DNA of 64,000 nucleotides. It comes from Methanospirillum purgamenti. GTDB taxonomy: Archaea > Halobacteriota > Methanomicrobia > Methanomicrobiales > Methanospirillaceae. This document shows positions 37,851-46,667 of the stretch, piece by piece; position 1 is the first letter of the stretch, and each line of letters opens with the position of its first letter. The translations under genes and the position numbers were made by a program. Location: assembly GCF_018502485.1 (NCBI RefSeq), contig NZ_CP075546.1. One strand, 5' to 3'. The notes beneath the pieces were generated by a model that worked only from the letters and a program-made list of their open reading frames with translations, ran no database searches and had not been told where the DNA came from.

Positions 37851-38049
37851 AATAAGGATAATCTGGGATTTTAAGAATTATTTCCGATTATCTTCGCATG
37901 AGAATTGCCAGTGCCATCTTATCATCGGATAAGAGCACACTAAATTCGCCATAAACCGGTTGGAATAGACAAAGTCTGTTATTCAGGTAGAGAGGAAGGA
38001 ATTTTCAGCACTGGGTTTGTGTGGTTTCCTTGTGCTCACCCCTCTATAC

Positions 38050-38107
38050 AGGTCCAGTTCTAATGGACCTCTTTGGGTTATTCCACCCTGAGAACTCGGG
38101 TGAAAGA
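38050..38107 (+). promoter_or_regulatory. Switch-like hairpins at the fdhA1 ribosome site
   Basis: A seven-pair hairpin AGGTCCA-GTTCTAA-TGGACCT (38050-38070) is followed by two exclusive pairings. In one, CACCC (38084-38088) pairs with GGGTG (38098-38102), hiding the GGTGA ribosome site four bases before the ATG at 38108. In the other, ACCC (38085-38088) pairs instead with GGGT (38075-38078), freeing it. Confidence 0.55.
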
Positions 38108-40165
38108 ATGAGCGATAGCAATTTAATTAAGTATGTACAAACCACCTGCCCCTATTGTGGTGTCGGGTGTACACTGAACCTTGTTGTAAAAAACGAAAAG
38201 GTCGTTGGCGTAGAACCGTATAAGAGAAGCCCTATTAACGATGGGAAACTCTGTCCCAAGGGTCTTACCTGCTGGGAACATGTTCACAGTCCTGACCGGC
38301 TTACTACACCACTCATTAAAAAAGATGGGAAGTTTGTCGAGGCATCATGGGATGAGGCACTTGATCTTGTTGCCAAGAAGCTGAAAGAAACAAGCGATAA
38401 ATACGGGCCAAAGGGACTTGGGTTCCAGACATCCTGTAGAACGGTAAACGAAGACTGTTATATTTTCCAGAAATTCGCCCGGGTTGGATTCAAAACAAAC
38501 AACGTGGATAACTGTGCCCGTATCTGTCACGGTCCCTCTGTTGCTGGTCTCTCTCTGTCATTTGGTTCCGGTGCGGCAACCAACGGTTTTGAAGATGCAT
38601 TAAACTCTGATTTTATCCTGGTATGGGGTTCAAATGCCCTTGAAGCTCACCCCCTTGCAGGAAGACGTCTTGTTCAGGCAAAACTGAAAGGCATTCCAAT
38701 TTATGCAGTAGACCCACGTCTCTCAACCACTGCCAAGATTGCTGAGAAGTGGATCCAGTTTAATCCGTCAACTCACATTGCTCTTGCAAACTCGATGATG
38801 TATTGGATCATCAAGGCAGGAAAACATGACAAGAAGTTCATCGAAGAGCGTGTCAATGGCTTTGAAGAACTCAAGGCAATGGTTGAAAAATATGCAGATG
38901 CTGAAGCCATCCATGGTGTCCCACTGGAAACGGTAAAGGAACTTGCATACAAGTATGCATCAGCCAAGAATGCAGTCATCATCTACTGTCTTGGAATCAC
39001 TGAACTGACCACCGGTACTGACAATGTCCGATCCATGGGTAACCTTGCCCTGCTCACTGGAAATGTCGGACGTCCGGGTGTTGGTGTCAATCCACTCCGT
39101 GGTCAGAACAATGTACAGGGTGCCTGTGACATGGGTGCATACCCGAACGTCTACTCCGGGTACCAGAAGTGTGAAGTTGCAGACAACCGTGCAAAGATGG
39201 AGAAGGCATGGGGAACATCCGGACTTCCGGACTGGTATGGTGCTACTCTGGTTGAACAGATCAAGCAGTGTGGAAATGAAATAAAAGCCATGTACGTTCT
39301 TGGTCTGAATCCGGTCGTCACCTATCCGGACTCAAACCTGGTCAAAGCACAATTCCAGAAACTTGACTTCCTTGTTATTCAGGATATATTCTTTACCGAA
39401 AGCTGTCAGTATGCGGATGTTATTCTTCCGGGAGCCTGTTTTGCAGAGAAGGATGGAACCTTTACGAGCGGTGAACGCCGTATCAACCGGGTCAGAAAAG
39501 CAACGAACCCACCGGGCAAAGCAAAGGAAGACATCTGGATCATTGCCGAACTTGCAAAGAAGATGGGCCTTAAGGGCTTTGAACTGCCGACTGCAAAATC
39601 GGTCTGGGATGACATGCGGAACTGTACACCAAGCATGTTTGGTGCGACATACGAGAAACTCGAGAATCCTGCAGCAATTGTCTGGCCATGCCCGACTGAA
39701 GACCATCCCGGAACTCCAATTCTGCACATAGGCAAGTTTTCAACTGCTGACGGCAAGGGTAATCTCTTTGGTATTGAATACCGCCCACCGGCAGAAGTTG
39801 CAGATGCAGAATATCCGTTCACCATGATGACTGGTCGTCTCATCTTCCATTACCACTCACGTTCACAGACTGACAGAAGTGCAGCCCTTCACTACGAAGT
39901 TCCTGCCTCTTATGTCCAGATCAACCACGAGGATGCAAAACGCCTCGGTATCGGACAGCATGAGAAGATCCTTATCTCCAGCCGCCGTGGAAAAACAGAA
40001 ACCGTTGCTCATGTAACCGATGAGATCGGACCAGGTGTCCTGTACATGACCATGCACTTTAACGAAGGTGTCAATAACCTCACCAACACTGCACTCGATC
40101 CGATGTCCAAGATGCCGGAACTCAAACACTGTGCTGTGAAAGTTGAAAAGATGGGAGGGAACTAA
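38108..40165 (+). CDS. fdhA: Formate dehydrogenase alpha subunit, copy 1
   Basis: Oxidises formate at a molybdopterin or tungstopterin centre; with FdhB it reduces F420. 685 residues from the ATG at 38108, chosen because it follows a GGTGA site and matches the start of copy 2. One 4Fe-4S site uses Cys14, 17, 21 and 49 (CPYCGVGC, then LCPKG). The active-site segment NVDNCARICHGPSVAG has Cys140, where some enzymes use selenocysteine, followed by His141. GSNALEAHPLAGRR and the C-terminal MTGRLIFHYHSRSQT/ALDPMSKMPE segments bind the cofactor. The stop is one base before fdhB. Copy 2 at 41610 is nearly the same along its whole length, so a tandem duplication is clear. Confidence 0.97.
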   Translation: MSDSNLIKYVQTTCPYCGVGCTLNLVVKNEKVVGVEPYKRSPINDGKLCPKGLTCWEHVHSPDRLTTPLIKKDGKFVEASWDEALDLVAKKLKETSDKYGPKGLGFQTSCRTVNEDCYIFQKFARVGFKTNNVDNCARICHGPSVAGLSLSFGSGAATNGFEDALNSDFILVWGSNALEAHPLAGRRLVQAKLKGIPIYAVDPRLSTTAKIAEKWIQFNPSTHIALANSMMYWIIKAGKHDKKFIEERVNGFEELKAMVEKYADAEAIHGVPLETVKELAYKYASAKNAVIIYCLGITELTTGTDNVRSMGNLALLTGNVGRPGVGVNPLRGQNNVQGACDMGAYPNVYSGYQKCEVADNRAKMEKAWGTSGLPDWYGATLVEQIKQCGNEIKAMYVLGLNPVVTYPDSNLVKAQFQKLDFLVIQDIFFTESCQYADVILPGACFAEKDGTFTSGERRINRVRKATNPPGKAKEDIWIIAELAKKMGLKGFELPTAKSVWDDMRNCTPSMFGATYEKLENPAAIVWPCPTEDHPGTPILHIGKFSTADGKGNLFGIEYRPPAEVADAEYPFTMMTGRLIFHYHSRSQTDRSAALHYEVPASYVQINHEDAKRLGIGQHEKILISSRRGKTETVAHVTDEIGPGVLYMTMHFNEGVNNLTNTALDPMSKMPELKHCAVKVEKMGGN

Positions 40166-40166
40166 G

Positions 40167-41318
40167 ATGGCAGCAAAAGGCGATATGATCTATGCCTGGA
40201 CAACTGACAGCGGTGTTGCTAAAAAAGCAGAGTGCGGTGGAGCAGTCACTACCCTGCTGAAATACGCTCTGGAAAACAAGATCGTTGATGTCGTTGTCGC
40301 AGTGAAGAAGGGATTTGACCTGTATGACGCCGTACCGGTTGCCATAACCGATGCAAAGGATCTTGACCAGACAGCAGGGTCCCTGCACTGTGGTACTCTC
40401 CTCATGTCCACCTTCATCCAGAAATATCTGGACGGAGCAAAGAACATGAAAGTGGGTGTCGTAGTCAAGGGTTGCGACCTCATGAGCCTTATCGAACTTG
40501 GAAAGCGTAATGAAATCAACATGAACAATGTCCTTACCATTGGTGTCAACTGTGGTGGTTCTGTAAATCCAATTCAGGGCCGGAAGATGATCAAGGAGAA
40601 GTTCGGTGTTGATCCAGACAAGGTTACCAAGGAAGAGATTGACAAAGGCCAGTTCATCATCGAATACGAAGGTGGACACAAGGGCATCAAGATCGATGAA
40701 CTTGAAGAGGAAGGATTCGGACGCCGTTCCAACTGTCGCCGGTGCAAGTATAAAATCCCCCGCCAGGCAGACCTCGCCTGTGGAAACTGGGGAGTTATCG
40801 GTGAAAAGGCAGGAAAGGCAACCTTTGTAGAGATTTGCAGTGACAAGGGTGCTGACCTCATATCCAAGGCCGTCTCAGCAAAGAAACTGGAGACGAGTGC
40901 TGCTGATCCAAAGGGAATTGAGATCAGAGGCAAGACCGAAGGAGCCATGCTCAAACTCGGTGAAAAGTGGCGCAAGAAAGAGTTTACCGCACTTCGTGAC
41001 AATCTCTGGGACTTCATCAACAAGGAAACGTCCCGGTGTATCAAGTGTTACTCCTGTATTGAGAAATGTCCGGTATGTATCTCTACTCCATTTGAGGGAA
41101 GACCAGAATCATATATGGTCAGACCTGGGTACATCCCGTCAGATCCGATGTTCCACCTTCGCCGGTTTGCTTCCATCTCTGACAGTTGTGTGAACTGTGG
41201 TCAGTGTGAAGAACTCTGTCCGGTTGAGATCCCACTGGCTCTCATCTCACATGCCATCAGGGTTGAAGGAGACAATGCCTACGTTCCAAAACTTGGGGCA
41301 GCTCCATACAAAAACTAA
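40167..41318 (+). CDS. fdhB: Formate dehydrogenase beta subunit (F420-reducing), copy 1
   Basis: FrhB-type flavoprotein that passes electrons from FdhA to F420. 383 residues. The FAD/F420 domain includes SLHCGTLL, KGCDLMSLIEL, GVNCGGSV, EEGFGRRSNCRRCKYKIPRQADLACGNWGV. Two ferredoxin motifs follow: Cys291, 294, 297 and 301 (CIKCYSCIEKCP) and Cys341, 344, 347 and 351 (CVNCGQCEELCP). Compared with copy 2 it lacks the extra cysteines after the first motif (CISTPFEG instead of CYCVEC) and has a shorter tail. The ATG follows the fdhA stop by one base, giving tight coupling. Confidence 0.96.
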   Translation: MAAKGDMIYAWTTDSGVAKKAECGGAVTTLLKYALENKIVDVVVAVKKGFDLYDAVPVAITDAKDLDQTAGSLHCGTLLMSTFIQKYLDGAKNMKVGVVVKGCDLMSLIELGKRNEINMNNVLTIGVNCGGSVNPIQGRKMIKEKFGVDPDKVTKEEIDKGQFIIEYEGGHKGIKIDELEEEGFGRRSNCRRCKYKIPRQADLACGNWGVIGEKAGKATFVEICSDKGADLISKAVSAKKLETSAADPKGIEIRGKTEGAMLKLGEKWRKKEFTALRDNLWDFINKETSRCIKCYSCIEKCPVCISTPFEGRPESYMVRPGYIPSDPMFHLRRFASISDSCVNCGQCEELCPVEIPLALISHAIRVEGDNAYVPKLGAAPYKN

Positions 41319-41460
41319 CCATCCTCTTTTTTCCATACTCTTCTTTTCATCCGGTAATCGTGTATTCAAAGTGATCATTCAAGACCTCCACCACTAAACA
41401 CCATATTTCCGGATTAATTCGCCAGCTTTATATTAGTACTCATTACAATATTTCTCTGCA
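41319..41460. promoter_or_regulatory. Spacer and promoter between the two fdh operons
   Basis: T-rich stretches just after fdhB1 (CTCTTTTTTCC and CTTCTTTTC) could end transcription. CTTTATATTAGT near 41427-41438 is a TATA-like site that would start the second operon near 41460, giving it a leader of about 150 bases and independent expression. Confidence 0.45.
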
Positions 41461-41471
41461 ATGTGATCAGG

Positions 41472-41609
41472 GGGTGTCCGATTACACCCATGGGCATATT
41501 CGGGTTGTCCATTCCTAAGGCCTGGTTGCAAAAAAGCATGGATTAGCTGATGAGCGTATGCTCTACCGATAATGAATGGTATCTTTCACCAGCTAAACTC
41601 GGGTGAAAT
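41472..41609 (+). promoter_or_regulatory. Structured leader of fdhA2 with a ribosome-site hairpin
   Basis: Successive hairpins: GGGTGT/ACACCC (41472-41489), ATGGGCA/TGTCCAT (41490-41512, one G-U), GAGC/GCTC (41552-41563), TACC/GGTA (41564-41581) and TTTCACC/GGTGAAA (41584-41608). The last hides the GGTGA ribosome site three bases before the ATG. Its ACTCGGGTGAAA segment is shared with the fdhA1 leader. Confidence 0.55.
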
Positions 41610-43670
41610 ATGAGTGAAAATACAGAACTAATGAAATATGTGGCAACCACCTGCCCGTACTGTGGTGTTGGTTGTACATTAAACCTGGTAGTGAACAATG
41701 GCAAGGTTGTCGGTGTTGAGCCGAACCAGAGATCTCCTATCAATGAAGGAAAACTCTGTCCAAAAGGAGTAACCTGCTGGGAGCACATTCACAGCCCTGA
41801 CCGTCTGACAACTCCCCTGGTCAAAAAGGACGGAAAATTCGTAGAAGCATCCTGGGATGAGGCCCTTGACCTCGTTGCAAAGAATCTTAAGGCAATCTAC
41901 GACAAACATGGCCCAAAAGGACTTGGATTCCAGACGTCATGCAGAACAGTCAATGAAGACTGTTATATATTCCAGAAGTTCGCCCGGGTCGGATTCAAAA
42001 CCAATAACGTTGATAACTGTGCCCGTATCTGTCACGGACCTTCTGTTGCAGGTCTGTCACTCTCGTTTGGTTCAGGTGCTGCTACAAACGGCTTTGAAGA
42101 TGCACTGAACTCTGATTTAATTCTTATCTGGGGATCAAACGCTGTAGAAGCTCACCCCCTTGCAGGTCGCCGTATTGCACAGGCAAAGAAGAAAGGTATC
42201 TCAATTATTGCCGTCGACCCACGGTATACTATGACCGCCCGTCTGGCTGATACCTACGTCCGATTTAATCCGTCTACTCACATTGCCTTAGCAAACTCCA
42301 TGATGTACTGGATCATCAAGGAAGGCCTGGAAGACAAAAAATTCATTCAGGATCGGGTAAACGGCTTAGAGGATCTCAAGAAAACGGTTGAGAACTATGC
42401 TGATGCTGAAGCTATTCATGGTGTTCCTCTTGATGTTGTCAAGGACATGGCATTCAGATATGCAAAGGCAAAGAATGCAGTCATCATTTACTGTCTTGGT
42501 ATCACCGAACTGACCACCGGTACTGACAACGTCAGATCCATGGGTAACCTTGCTCTCCTGACCGGAAACGTCGGCCGTGAAGGTGTCGGTGTCAATCCGC
42601 TCCGTGGTCAGAACAATGTACAGGGTGCCTGTGATATGGGTGCATACCCGAACGTATATTCCGGGTACCAGAAGTGTGAAGTTGCAGACAACCGTGCCAA
42701 GATGGAGAAAGCATGGGGAGTTACTGATCTTCCAGACTGGTATGGTGCTACCCTGGTTGAGCAGATCAAGCAGTGTGGTGAAGAGATCAAGGGAATGTAT
42801 ATCCTCGGTCTGAACCCTGCAGTCACCTATCCAGATTCAAATCTGGTCAAGGCACAATTCCAGAAACTTGATTTCCTTGTTATCCAGGATATCTTCTTTA
42901 CCGAAAGCTGTCAGTATGCAGATGTTATCCTGCCAGGTGCCTGTTTCGCAGAGAAGGATGGAACGTTCACCAGTGGAGAACGCCGGATCAACCGGGTACG
43001 CAAGGCAGTAAATCCACCAGGTCAGGCAAAAGAGGATATTCACATCATATCAGAACTTGCAGCCAAGATGGGCCTCAAGGGCTTTGAACTCCCGACTGCA
43101 AAGGATGTCTGGGACGATATGCGGGCTGTAACTCCGTCCATGTTCGGAGCAACCTACGAGAAACTGGAGAAACCAGAATCCATCTGCTGGCCATGTCCAA
43201 CCGAGGAACACCCCGGAACTCCGATCCTGCACCGTGAAAAGTTCGGAACCGCTGACGGAAAGGGTAACCTCTTTGGTATTGAATACCGCCCACCAGCAGA
43301 AGTTGCTGATGCTGAGTATCCATTCACCCTGATGACCGGACGTCTTATCTTCCATTACCACTCCCGGAGCCAGACCGGTCGTGCAGCAGACATGCACCGT
43401 GAAGTGCCAGAGTCCTATGCACAGATCAATGTTGAAGATGCAAAGCGCCTTGGTATCAAGAATGGCGAATACATCAAGCTGAAAAGCCGCCGTGGAGAGA
43501 CTAAAACACTTGCACGTGTCACCGATGAAGTTGCACCAGGTGTTGTCTACATGACCATGCACTTCCCTGAGGGTGTCAACAACCTGACCAACACTGCACT
43601 TGACCCGATGTCCAAGATGCCGGAGCTCAAGCACTGTGCCATATCTATCGAAAAGTTTGGAGGTAACTAA
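41610..43670 (+). CDS. fdhA: Formate dehydrogenase alpha subunit, copy 2
   Basis: Same reaction and architecture as copy 1. 686 residues. Cluster cysteines are Cys15, 18, 22 and 50; the active-site Cys is Cys141 in NVDNCARICHGPSVAG, with His next to it. Differences from copy 1 are scattered substitutions, for example IIAVDPRYTMTARLADTYVR against IYAVDPRLSTTAKIAEKWIQ, and no large insertion. Both copies keep all catalytic residues. It is followed at one base by fdhB2, and its separate leader suggests distinct regulation. Confidence 0.97.
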   Translation: MSENTELMKYVATTCPYCGVGCTLNLVVNNGKVVGVEPNQRSPINEGKLCPKGVTCWEHIHSPDRLTTPLVKKDGKFVEASWDEALDLVAKNLKAIYDKHGPKGLGFQTSCRTVNEDCYIFQKFARVGFKTNNVDNCARICHGPSVAGLSLSFGSGAATNGFEDALNSDLILIWGSNAVEAHPLAGRRIAQAKKKGISIIAVDPRYTMTARLADTYVRFNPSTHIALANSMMYWIIKEGLEDKKFIQDRVNGLEDLKKTVENYADAEAIHGVPLDVVKDMAFRYAKAKNAVIIYCLGITELTTGTDNVRSMGNLALLTGNVGREGVGVNPLRGQNNVQGACDMGAYPNVYSGYQKCEVADNRAKMEKAWGVTDLPDWYGATLVEQIKQCGEEIKGMYILGLNPAVTYPDSNLVKAQFQKLDFLVIQDIFFTESCQYADVILPGACFAEKDGTFTSGERRINRVRKAVNPPGQAKEDIHIISELAAKMGLKGFELPTAKDVWDDMRAVTPSMFGATYEKLEKPESICWPCPTEEHPGTPILHREKFGTADGKGNLFGIEYRPPAEVADAEYPFTLMTGRLIFHYHSRSQTGRAADMHREVPESYAQINVEDAKRLGIKNGEYIKLKSRRGETKTLARVTDEVAPGVVYMTMHFPEGVNNLTNTALDPMSKMPELKHCAISIEKFGGN

Positions 43671-43671
43671 G

Positions 43672-44916
43672 ATGGCAGCAAAAGGCGATATGATATATGC
43701 TTGGGCAAAGGATGCAGAAATCCAGAAGAAAGGAGAGTGTGGTGGAGCAGTTACCGCCCTTCTCAAGCATGCACTGGAAACAAAAATGGTTGACGCAGTT
43801 GTTGCTATCAAGAAGGGCAAAGACCTCTATGATGCAGTTCCAACCGTCATTACCAATCCGGAAGACATCATCCAGACCGCCGGTTCTCTGCATTGTGGTA
43901 CCCTCCTTATCCCCAAACTGATCAAGAAATACCTGAACGGGGCAAAGGACATGAAGCTCGCAGTCACCTGTAAGGGCTGTGATGCCATGGCATTCTATGA
44001 GCTGGCAAAGCGGAATCAAATAAACCTTGATAACATCATCATGATCGGTGTCAACTGTGGAGGTTCAGTAAGCCCGGTTGCAGCCCGGAGGATGATTGCA
44101 AACAAGTTCGAAGTTGATCCTGACAAGGTTCACAAGGAAGAGATCGACAAGGGTCAGTTCATCATCGAGTACGAGGGTGGACACAAGGGCATCAAGATTG
44201 ATGAACTTGAAGAGGAAGGATATGGACGTCGTTCCAACTGTCGCCGCTGTAAGATGAAAGTCCCACGTCAGGCAGATATCGCCGCTGGTAACTGGGGAGT
44301 CATCGGAGACAAGGCAGGTAAGGCAACATTCCTTGAAATCTGCTCAGAGAAGGGTGCAAACCTCGTAAACAGTGCCCAGTCAAAGGGTGTTCTTGAGACC
44401 AGTGCAGCAGACCCGAAGGGTATCGAAATCCGTGGAAAGGTCGAGCGGGCAATGCTCAAGCTTGGTGACGAGTGGAGACACCGTGACTTTGAAGGTCTGG
44501 GACAGGGCAAGGACCGCCTGAAACTCATGATGTCAGAGTCTTCTAAATGTGTCAAGTGTTATGCTTGTGTTGAAGCATGTCCAATCTGTTACTGTGTTGA
44601 GTGTTCTACCAAGAAGCCCTGGTACGTTGCTCCGGGTGTTCTGCCAACCAGCTTCATGTTCCACCTGATCCGGTTTGCACACATTTCAGACTCCTGTATC
44701 AATTGTGGACAGTGTGAGGAACTCTGTCCAATGGAAATCCCGAATGCCCTCTTCATGCACTCCCAGCAGGTTGAGATTCAGAAGATGTTCGACCATGTTC
44801 CAGGTCAGGACATGACTCCACCAATCCATGCATTTGTAGAAGAGAAGACAGAACGTGCACGTCTCGATGCAACCGGCACCGATTCAATATATACCAATAT
44901 CTTTTCGGATGAATAA
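43672..44916 (+). CDS. fdhB: Formate dehydrogenase beta subunit (F420-reducing), copy 2
   Basis: 414 residues, the longer of the two FdhB copies. The F420/FAD domain matches copy 1 (GVNCGGSVSPV, GRRSNCRRCKMKVPRQADIAAGNWGV). The first ferredoxin motif is extended, CVKCYACVEACPICYCVEC, with two more Cys than copy 1; the second is CINCGQCEELCP. The tail adds about 25 residues (VPGQDMTPPIHAFVEEKTER). The fuller cysteine set and length look like the ancestral form and copy 1 the derived one; this is inference. A hairpin and T-run follow immediately. Confidence 0.96.
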   Translation: MAAKGDMIYAWAKDAEIQKKGECGGAVTALLKHALETKMVDAVVAIKKGKDLYDAVPTVITNPEDIIQTAGSLHCGTLLIPKLIKKYLNGAKDMKLAVTCKGCDAMAFYELAKRNQINLDNIIMIGVNCGGSVSPVAARRMIANKFEVDPDKVHKEEIDKGQFIIEYEGGHKGIKIDELEEEGYGRRSNCRRCKMKVPRQADIAAGNWGVIGDKAGKATFLEICSEKGANLVNSAQSKGVLETSAADPKGIEIRGKVERAMLKLGDEWRHRDFEGLGQGKDRLKLMMSESSKCVKCYACVEACPICYCVECSTKKPWYVAPGVLPTSFMFHLIRFAHISDSCINCGQCEELCPMEIPNALFMHSQQVEIQKMFDHVPGQDMTPPIHAFVEEKTERARLDATGTDSIYTNIFSDE

Positions 44917-44931
44917 TCCGAACCTTTTTTT
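44906..44931 (+). terminator. Terminator after fdhB2
   Basis: CGGAT-GAATA-ATCCG (44906-44920) overlaps the stop codon and is followed by seven T (44925-44931) and a further TTTT. Confidence 0.6.
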
Positions 44932-45002
44932 CTTTTAACTTCCAGTATTTCACAGAGGTTTGAGTATTTACTCTCCCTTCTTTTTCCGACAGGTGGCCAG
45001 AT

Positions 45003-45788
45003 ATGACGCAGATAGATAGTTTAACCCTGGGAATTACAAAAGAATACCTGGTGATTAAGGCTCACGGGACTGAATGCAGGGATGCAACCGTTGAGGTGTG
45101 TACTGAATCCAGGATTATTTTTTCTCTGAACGGTAGTATTGTAGGGGATCTTTCGATAACACCACTTGATCTAGAAGCTTTTGCAATCGGCTATCTCATC
45201 TGTGAAGGATACATCTGTTCCAGGGAAGAGATTGAGAAAATTACTATTAATCTCCCGGATATTTCTGTAAAAACCAATACTGGGGCAGTTCCTTCAGGAC
45301 AGTTTTCTAAAAATAGTTCTGGAGGTTCATGTCGAGAACTCCTACCGGGTAGCACTCCGAATCCTCTTCCGGACGGATTTGTGCTCTATGCAGAGACCAT
45401 TCTGAATTCTATGGATAAGGTAAACGACTATTCTGTCATCTGGAAACGAACCGGTGGAATGCATTGCAGCCTTATCATTGATGAACATGGCTCGGTAATT
45501 TCTGGTGTAGAAGACATGGGTCGACATACGACAGTGGATAAAGCAGTAGGAATGGCCTTGATAAAAGGGACTGATCTCTCCCGGTGTTATCTGGTATGTT
45601 CAGGAAGACTTCCGGTTGACATGGTTGCGAAGGCATACCGAGCAGGAATCCCGGTGATGGTCAGCAATAATGCAGCATTTGCCGGAGGAATTGACTTTGC
45701 AAAAAAAGCAAACATGACCCTTGCAGGTTTTGTCCGGCCACCAAATATGACCATTTATACCGGTGGTCAGAGGATTTTATTCCCCTGA
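45003..45788 (+). CDS. fdhD: FdhD, sulfur carrier for formate dehydrogenase
   Basis: FdhD passes sulfur to the Mo/W of FdhA. 261 residues. Recognised segments are SITPLDLEAFAIGYLICEGYI, WKRTGGMHCSLI, EDMGRHTTVDKAVGMAL, CSGRLPVDMVAKAYRAGIPV and a C-terminal AGFVRPPNMTIYTGGQR. The flexible loop has a single Cys (Cys110, GGSCREL) rather than the C-x-x-C of the E. coli protein. Its position 86 bases after fdhB2 supports its role with both enzyme copies. Confidence 0.95.
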   Translation: MTQIDSLTLGITKEYLVIKAHGTECRDATVEVCTESRIIFSLNGSIVGDLSITPLDLEAFAIGYLICEGYICSREEIEKITINLPDISVKTNTGAVPSGQFSKNSSGGSCRELLPGSTPNPLPDGFVLYAETILNSMDKVNDYSVIWKRTGGMHCSLIIDEHGSVISGVEDMGRHTTVDKAVGMALIKGTDLSRCYLVCSGRLPVDMVAKAYRAGIPVMVSNNAAFAGGIDFAKKANMTLAGFVRPPNMTIYTGGQRILFP

Positions 45789-45833
45789 ACCGAATTTTTA
45801 AGTCAAGTCAATTGTTTTTCCCGGATACGGTGA

Positions 45834-46667
45834 TTAATTCTGCTGGAAAGAAGATGCAGGGTGTATTGGGCAGGTGCATCCCGGAATGTTCTTTACCGGT
45901 ATACATACTTTTCTTCCTGCTATTTCAACGAATTCCACGTGAATATCAACCATGTAGGTCTCTTTTAACGTCATATTCGTGATTACTTCTTCTGCCGGGC
46001 CGATGTTGATAAATGATCCATTTTTCATAATTCCGACAAGGTCTGATACCATAAATGCATGATCCGGAAAATGCGATGTCATGACGATGGTAATTCCCTT
46101 TTCTTTAAGTCGCTCAACAAGAGAGAGAACCTGCATCTGGTTTCCAAAATCCAGATGTGATGTTGGCTCATCTAGGAGTAAGAGTTCTGGCTCCTGGGCA
46201 AGTGCCCGGGCAATTAGTGCCATTTGATGCTCTCCACCGCTGACTTCATTTACTGATTTATCCATAATATGCATTATTCCGGCCTCCTGGATTGCATGAA
46301 GAGCAATTTTGAGATCATTCTCATCCGGAGAAGAAAAAGCAGAGATATAGGGAGCCCGACCCATCAGAACATATTCAAGGACAGAATAGGGAAATGCTAC
46401 CTGATAACCCTGGGGAACATATGCAATTCTTTTTGCCAGGGTTTTCCGGTCAATCTTTCTGATATCAGTCCCGTCAATCATGGCAACTCCATTCTGATAT
46501 TCAAGAATATCAATCATACATTTCATAAGAGTTGATTTTCCGGTTCCATTTGGCCCAATAATACAAAAAATATCCCCTGAATGAAGAGAGAAACTGATAT
46601 CCTTAAACACATCCCGTTTTCCATCCCAGCTGAATTGAAGATTATGAGCTGTGTACGTTATACCCAT
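45834..46667 (-). CDS. ABC transporter ATPase, FecE type
   Basis: 277 residues. Walker A GPNGTGKST, Q-loop VPQGYQ, signature VSGGEHQMALIARAL, Walker B LLLLDEPTSHLD and the H-loop MTSHFPDH. It powers uptake of metal complexes (iron chelates, B12 or, in MolBC-type systems, molybdate/tungstate). The C-terminus ends in CIPVKNIPGCTCPIHP, a Cys/His cluster not typical of the family that might sense metal. Its ATG overlaps the stop of the permease gene by ten bases. No binding protein sits beside it; one lies at 63146. Being next to fdhD suggests Mo or W as cargo, but this is inference. Confidence 0.92.
   Translation of the reverse strand: MGITYTAHNLQFSWDGKRDVFKDISFSLHSGDIFCIIGPNGTGKSTLMKCMIDILEYQNGVAMIDGTDIRKIDRKTLAKRIAYVPQGYQVAFPYSVLEYVLMGRAPYISAFSSPDENDLKIALHAIQEAGIMHIMDKSVNEVSGGEHQMALIARALAQEPELLLLDEPTSHLDFGNQMQVLSLVERLKEKGITIVMTSHFPDHAFMVSDLVGIMKNGSFINIGPAEEVITNMTLKETYMVDIHVEFVEIAGRKVCIPVKNIPGCTCPIHPASSFQQN

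Noticed and set aside
38021..38107. Extended N-terminus of FdhA1 upstream of ATG 38108
   Set aside because: The start at 38108 has a GGTGA site and aligns exactly with copy 2; the upstream codons overlap the regulatory hairpins.
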